Below are positions 62,710 through 64,000 of a DNA stretch of 64,000 bases, one piece after another (within the stretch, counting starts at the first letter, position 1; every line of letters starts with the position of its first letter). The notes under the pieces were generated by a model. It saw nothing but the letters and a program-made list of their open reading frames with translations. It made no database searches and was not told the origin of the DNA. The stretch is from Porogramme epimiltina (Eukaryota > Basidiomycota > Agaricomycetes > Polyporales > Polyporaceae): positions 62,001 through 126,000 of the forward strand of contig FTLJ01000436.1 of assembly GCA_900155495.1 (NCBI GenBank), read 5' to 3'. Both the position numbers and the translations under genes were made by a program.

Positions 62710-63445
62710 ATGTTGCCCGCCAAGCGTAACAAGGTCGACATCAGCGTACGTTCTATCGTCTTCATAGCCCCGTCCGGTCATGGCTATCGCTCTTCGTGTC
62801 TACGAAGATCGCAGATCGCTGGACCCCCTGTTTCTGTGGATATCTGGCTGACGCGACTGGTCGATCACATTACAGAAACTCACGGAGGAGGAGCAGAAGT
62901 TGTTCCGCCTCTATGGCAAGCTCCCGACGCACAAGAACGTGTTAACGAAGATGCAGAAGGTGTGTACCCCTCTCTTTACTCGCCACAAACCCCTCCCTCT
63001 GTTTCTGCTGTCGGATTCTTGTATTGATCCAGTTTTACCGTTCAGGATCGGAAGTATTTCGACTCTGGAGATTACGCGCTGAGCAAGGCCGGCAAGGCGC
63101 CCCAGAACACTGTCGGAACTGCCATTCCCAATCCCGAGAAGTAAGTGTCCCTTTCCGTTGACCCGCTGCGCCCATGGCGGTACCCCTGTGCCCTGTACCT
63201 GCCTCCTTCCCAATTCTATGCTATGCGGTGTTGCGCGCTTCCTAGGATGGACGGAACGCTGACCGACCGATAATCTCCACTTTCACAGCATCCCCCACGC
63301 CACTTCTCCTCCCGTGCACCAATCGCTTTCGGTGTCCCCTACAAACACTACCGGGAGCGCAGTGCCTGTCAAGGAGAGCCCGCTTGCTGAGCCCAAGCCC
63401 GTCGACGCCGAGAGCGAGCCAGTTGTCGCCGAGGAGGACGCGTAG
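62710..63445 (+). CDS. IGO1: Endosulfine (Igo1/ENSA/ARPP19) PP2A inhibitor
   Basis: Four exons are clear: 62710-62745, 62876-62959, 63046-63140 and 63289-63445. They give a protein of about 123 residues. The core is 'KLTEEEQKLFRLYGKLPTHK' followed by the invariant 'KYFDSGDYALSKAGK' (63052-63096). The Ser of FDSGDY (codon at 63064-63066) is the site phosphorylated by the Greatwall kinase (Rim15 in yeast). The phosphorylated protein inhibits PP2A-B55, controlling mitotic entry and quiescence. The C-terminal tail is Pro/Ser/Glu-rich and ends 'VVAEEDA', longer than the animal forms but usual for fungi. The ATG at 62710 follows a C/T-rich leader. Confidence 0.95.
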
Positions 63446-64000
63446 ACGCGCATGCACCTGCCTTGCTGCTGCGTTCTCGTACCTCCCCTGCACTGTGCTT
63501 CCGACCACGTACCGCACATGACCGCCACGCCCCTCCACGCCCTCACGCATCGCCCCCTTGCATCGCTCCACCCCTCATTTCGGCCTTGCCCAGGCGTCCA
63601 CTGATCCGGACATCTGACATGAATGCTCCTCAAGCTGCCTACGGAGCCCCCCGCCGTTTGTCTCCCCTCTCCTCTCCTATCTGTCGCATCCAAGTTGCAT
63701 CCATCCCCTCATGTCCAAACTGTCATCTATCATCTACCCTGCTGTACCGGAGTATATTCATTAGTTGCACGAGGACCGGCCAGCGTGCATTGTACGAGTA
63801 CTTCTGAGGGGCGTGGTGCGTGCGGGGTCCCCGTGTTCATGACCTTCATCTTCCATGCCTTAGCGGCGCCGCCCGCGGTGGAGGGCGTGCCGTCCCTGCT
63901 TCCTTGTACGAACTCCTCTGTACGGTGTAATATATGGACGCACTGAAAGGAATCATAGGAGCTAACGCTGTCGAGCCTCCGCTTCGACATCCTTGCCTCA
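63446..64000. other. 3' flank to right edge
   Basis: The Igo1-type 3' UTR lies here; the remainder to the window edge shows C/T-rich sequence and short overlapping frames only. Confidence 0.4.

Overview
The window is nuclear DNA of a filamentous basidiomycete, probably an Agaricomycete. The genes are densely packed on both strands and cut by many short introns (about 45-65 nt, GTRNGY...YAG, often with a CTNAY-type branch site). A DUF6534-type membrane protein, which is typical of mushroom-forming fungi, sits among fungal housekeeping genes (Pkc1, the DASH subunit Dad1, the Mps1 kinase, a Cdc25-type RasGEF). All gene spans below run from start codon to stop codon and contain introns unless stated. 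Exon joins were read by eye.

Layout. 0-15.5 kb: an unrecognised partial gene at the left edge, a CWF19-like splicing factor, a DUF6534 membrane protein, a CoA-dependent (condensation-type) acyltransferase, the spindle-checkpoint kinase Mps1 and an epoxide-hydrolase-like alpha/beta hydrolase. 16-39 kb: the accessory core. An intact citrate-lyase-beta-like (CitE/HpcH-HpaI) gene and a large multi-module protein gene (here family 'TLP', copy A) are followed by a decayed CitE pseudogene, an intact paralogue (copy B), a truncated pseudogene of copy A (copy C), the DNA polymerase alpha B subunit, and a third full paralogue (copy E). 39-41.6 kb: a sparse stretch with one doubtful gene. 41.7-64 kb: EFL1/Ria1 ribosome-maturation GTPase, an SH3-WW-RasGEF, a cytochrome P450, Dad1, Pkc1, an unrecognised acidic protein and an endosulfine (Igo1/ENSA).

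The most interesting part is 16-39 kb. Copy 1 (about 16.2-22.6 kb) and copy 2 (about 23.4-32.3 kb) are direct tandem copies of one segment. Copy 2 ends inside the intact POLA2-type gene. Copy 1 ends with a short remnant of that gene's last codons, so copy 2 probably holds the ancestral position. Yet the intact CitE and TLP-A genes are in copy 1, while their counterparts in copy 2 are broken by stops, by a deletion of about 2.1 kb, and by changes that look biased to C:G>T:A at CpG. The TLP proteins (A, B, E) share ordered modules and a C-terminal 'GD-x-LFEL' element. They match no family I can name with certainty; some segments resemble TULIP/P47-type lipid-binding modules. That is inference only.

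Cellular themes: chromosome segregation and mitotic control (Mps1, Dad1, Igo1), cell-wall and Ras signalling (Pkc1, RasGEF), RNA and ribosome biogenesis (CWF19-like, EFL1), replication (pol alpha B subunit), and secondary or detoxification chemistry (P450, acyltransferase, hydrolase). They show no operon-like logic, as expected for a eukaryote.
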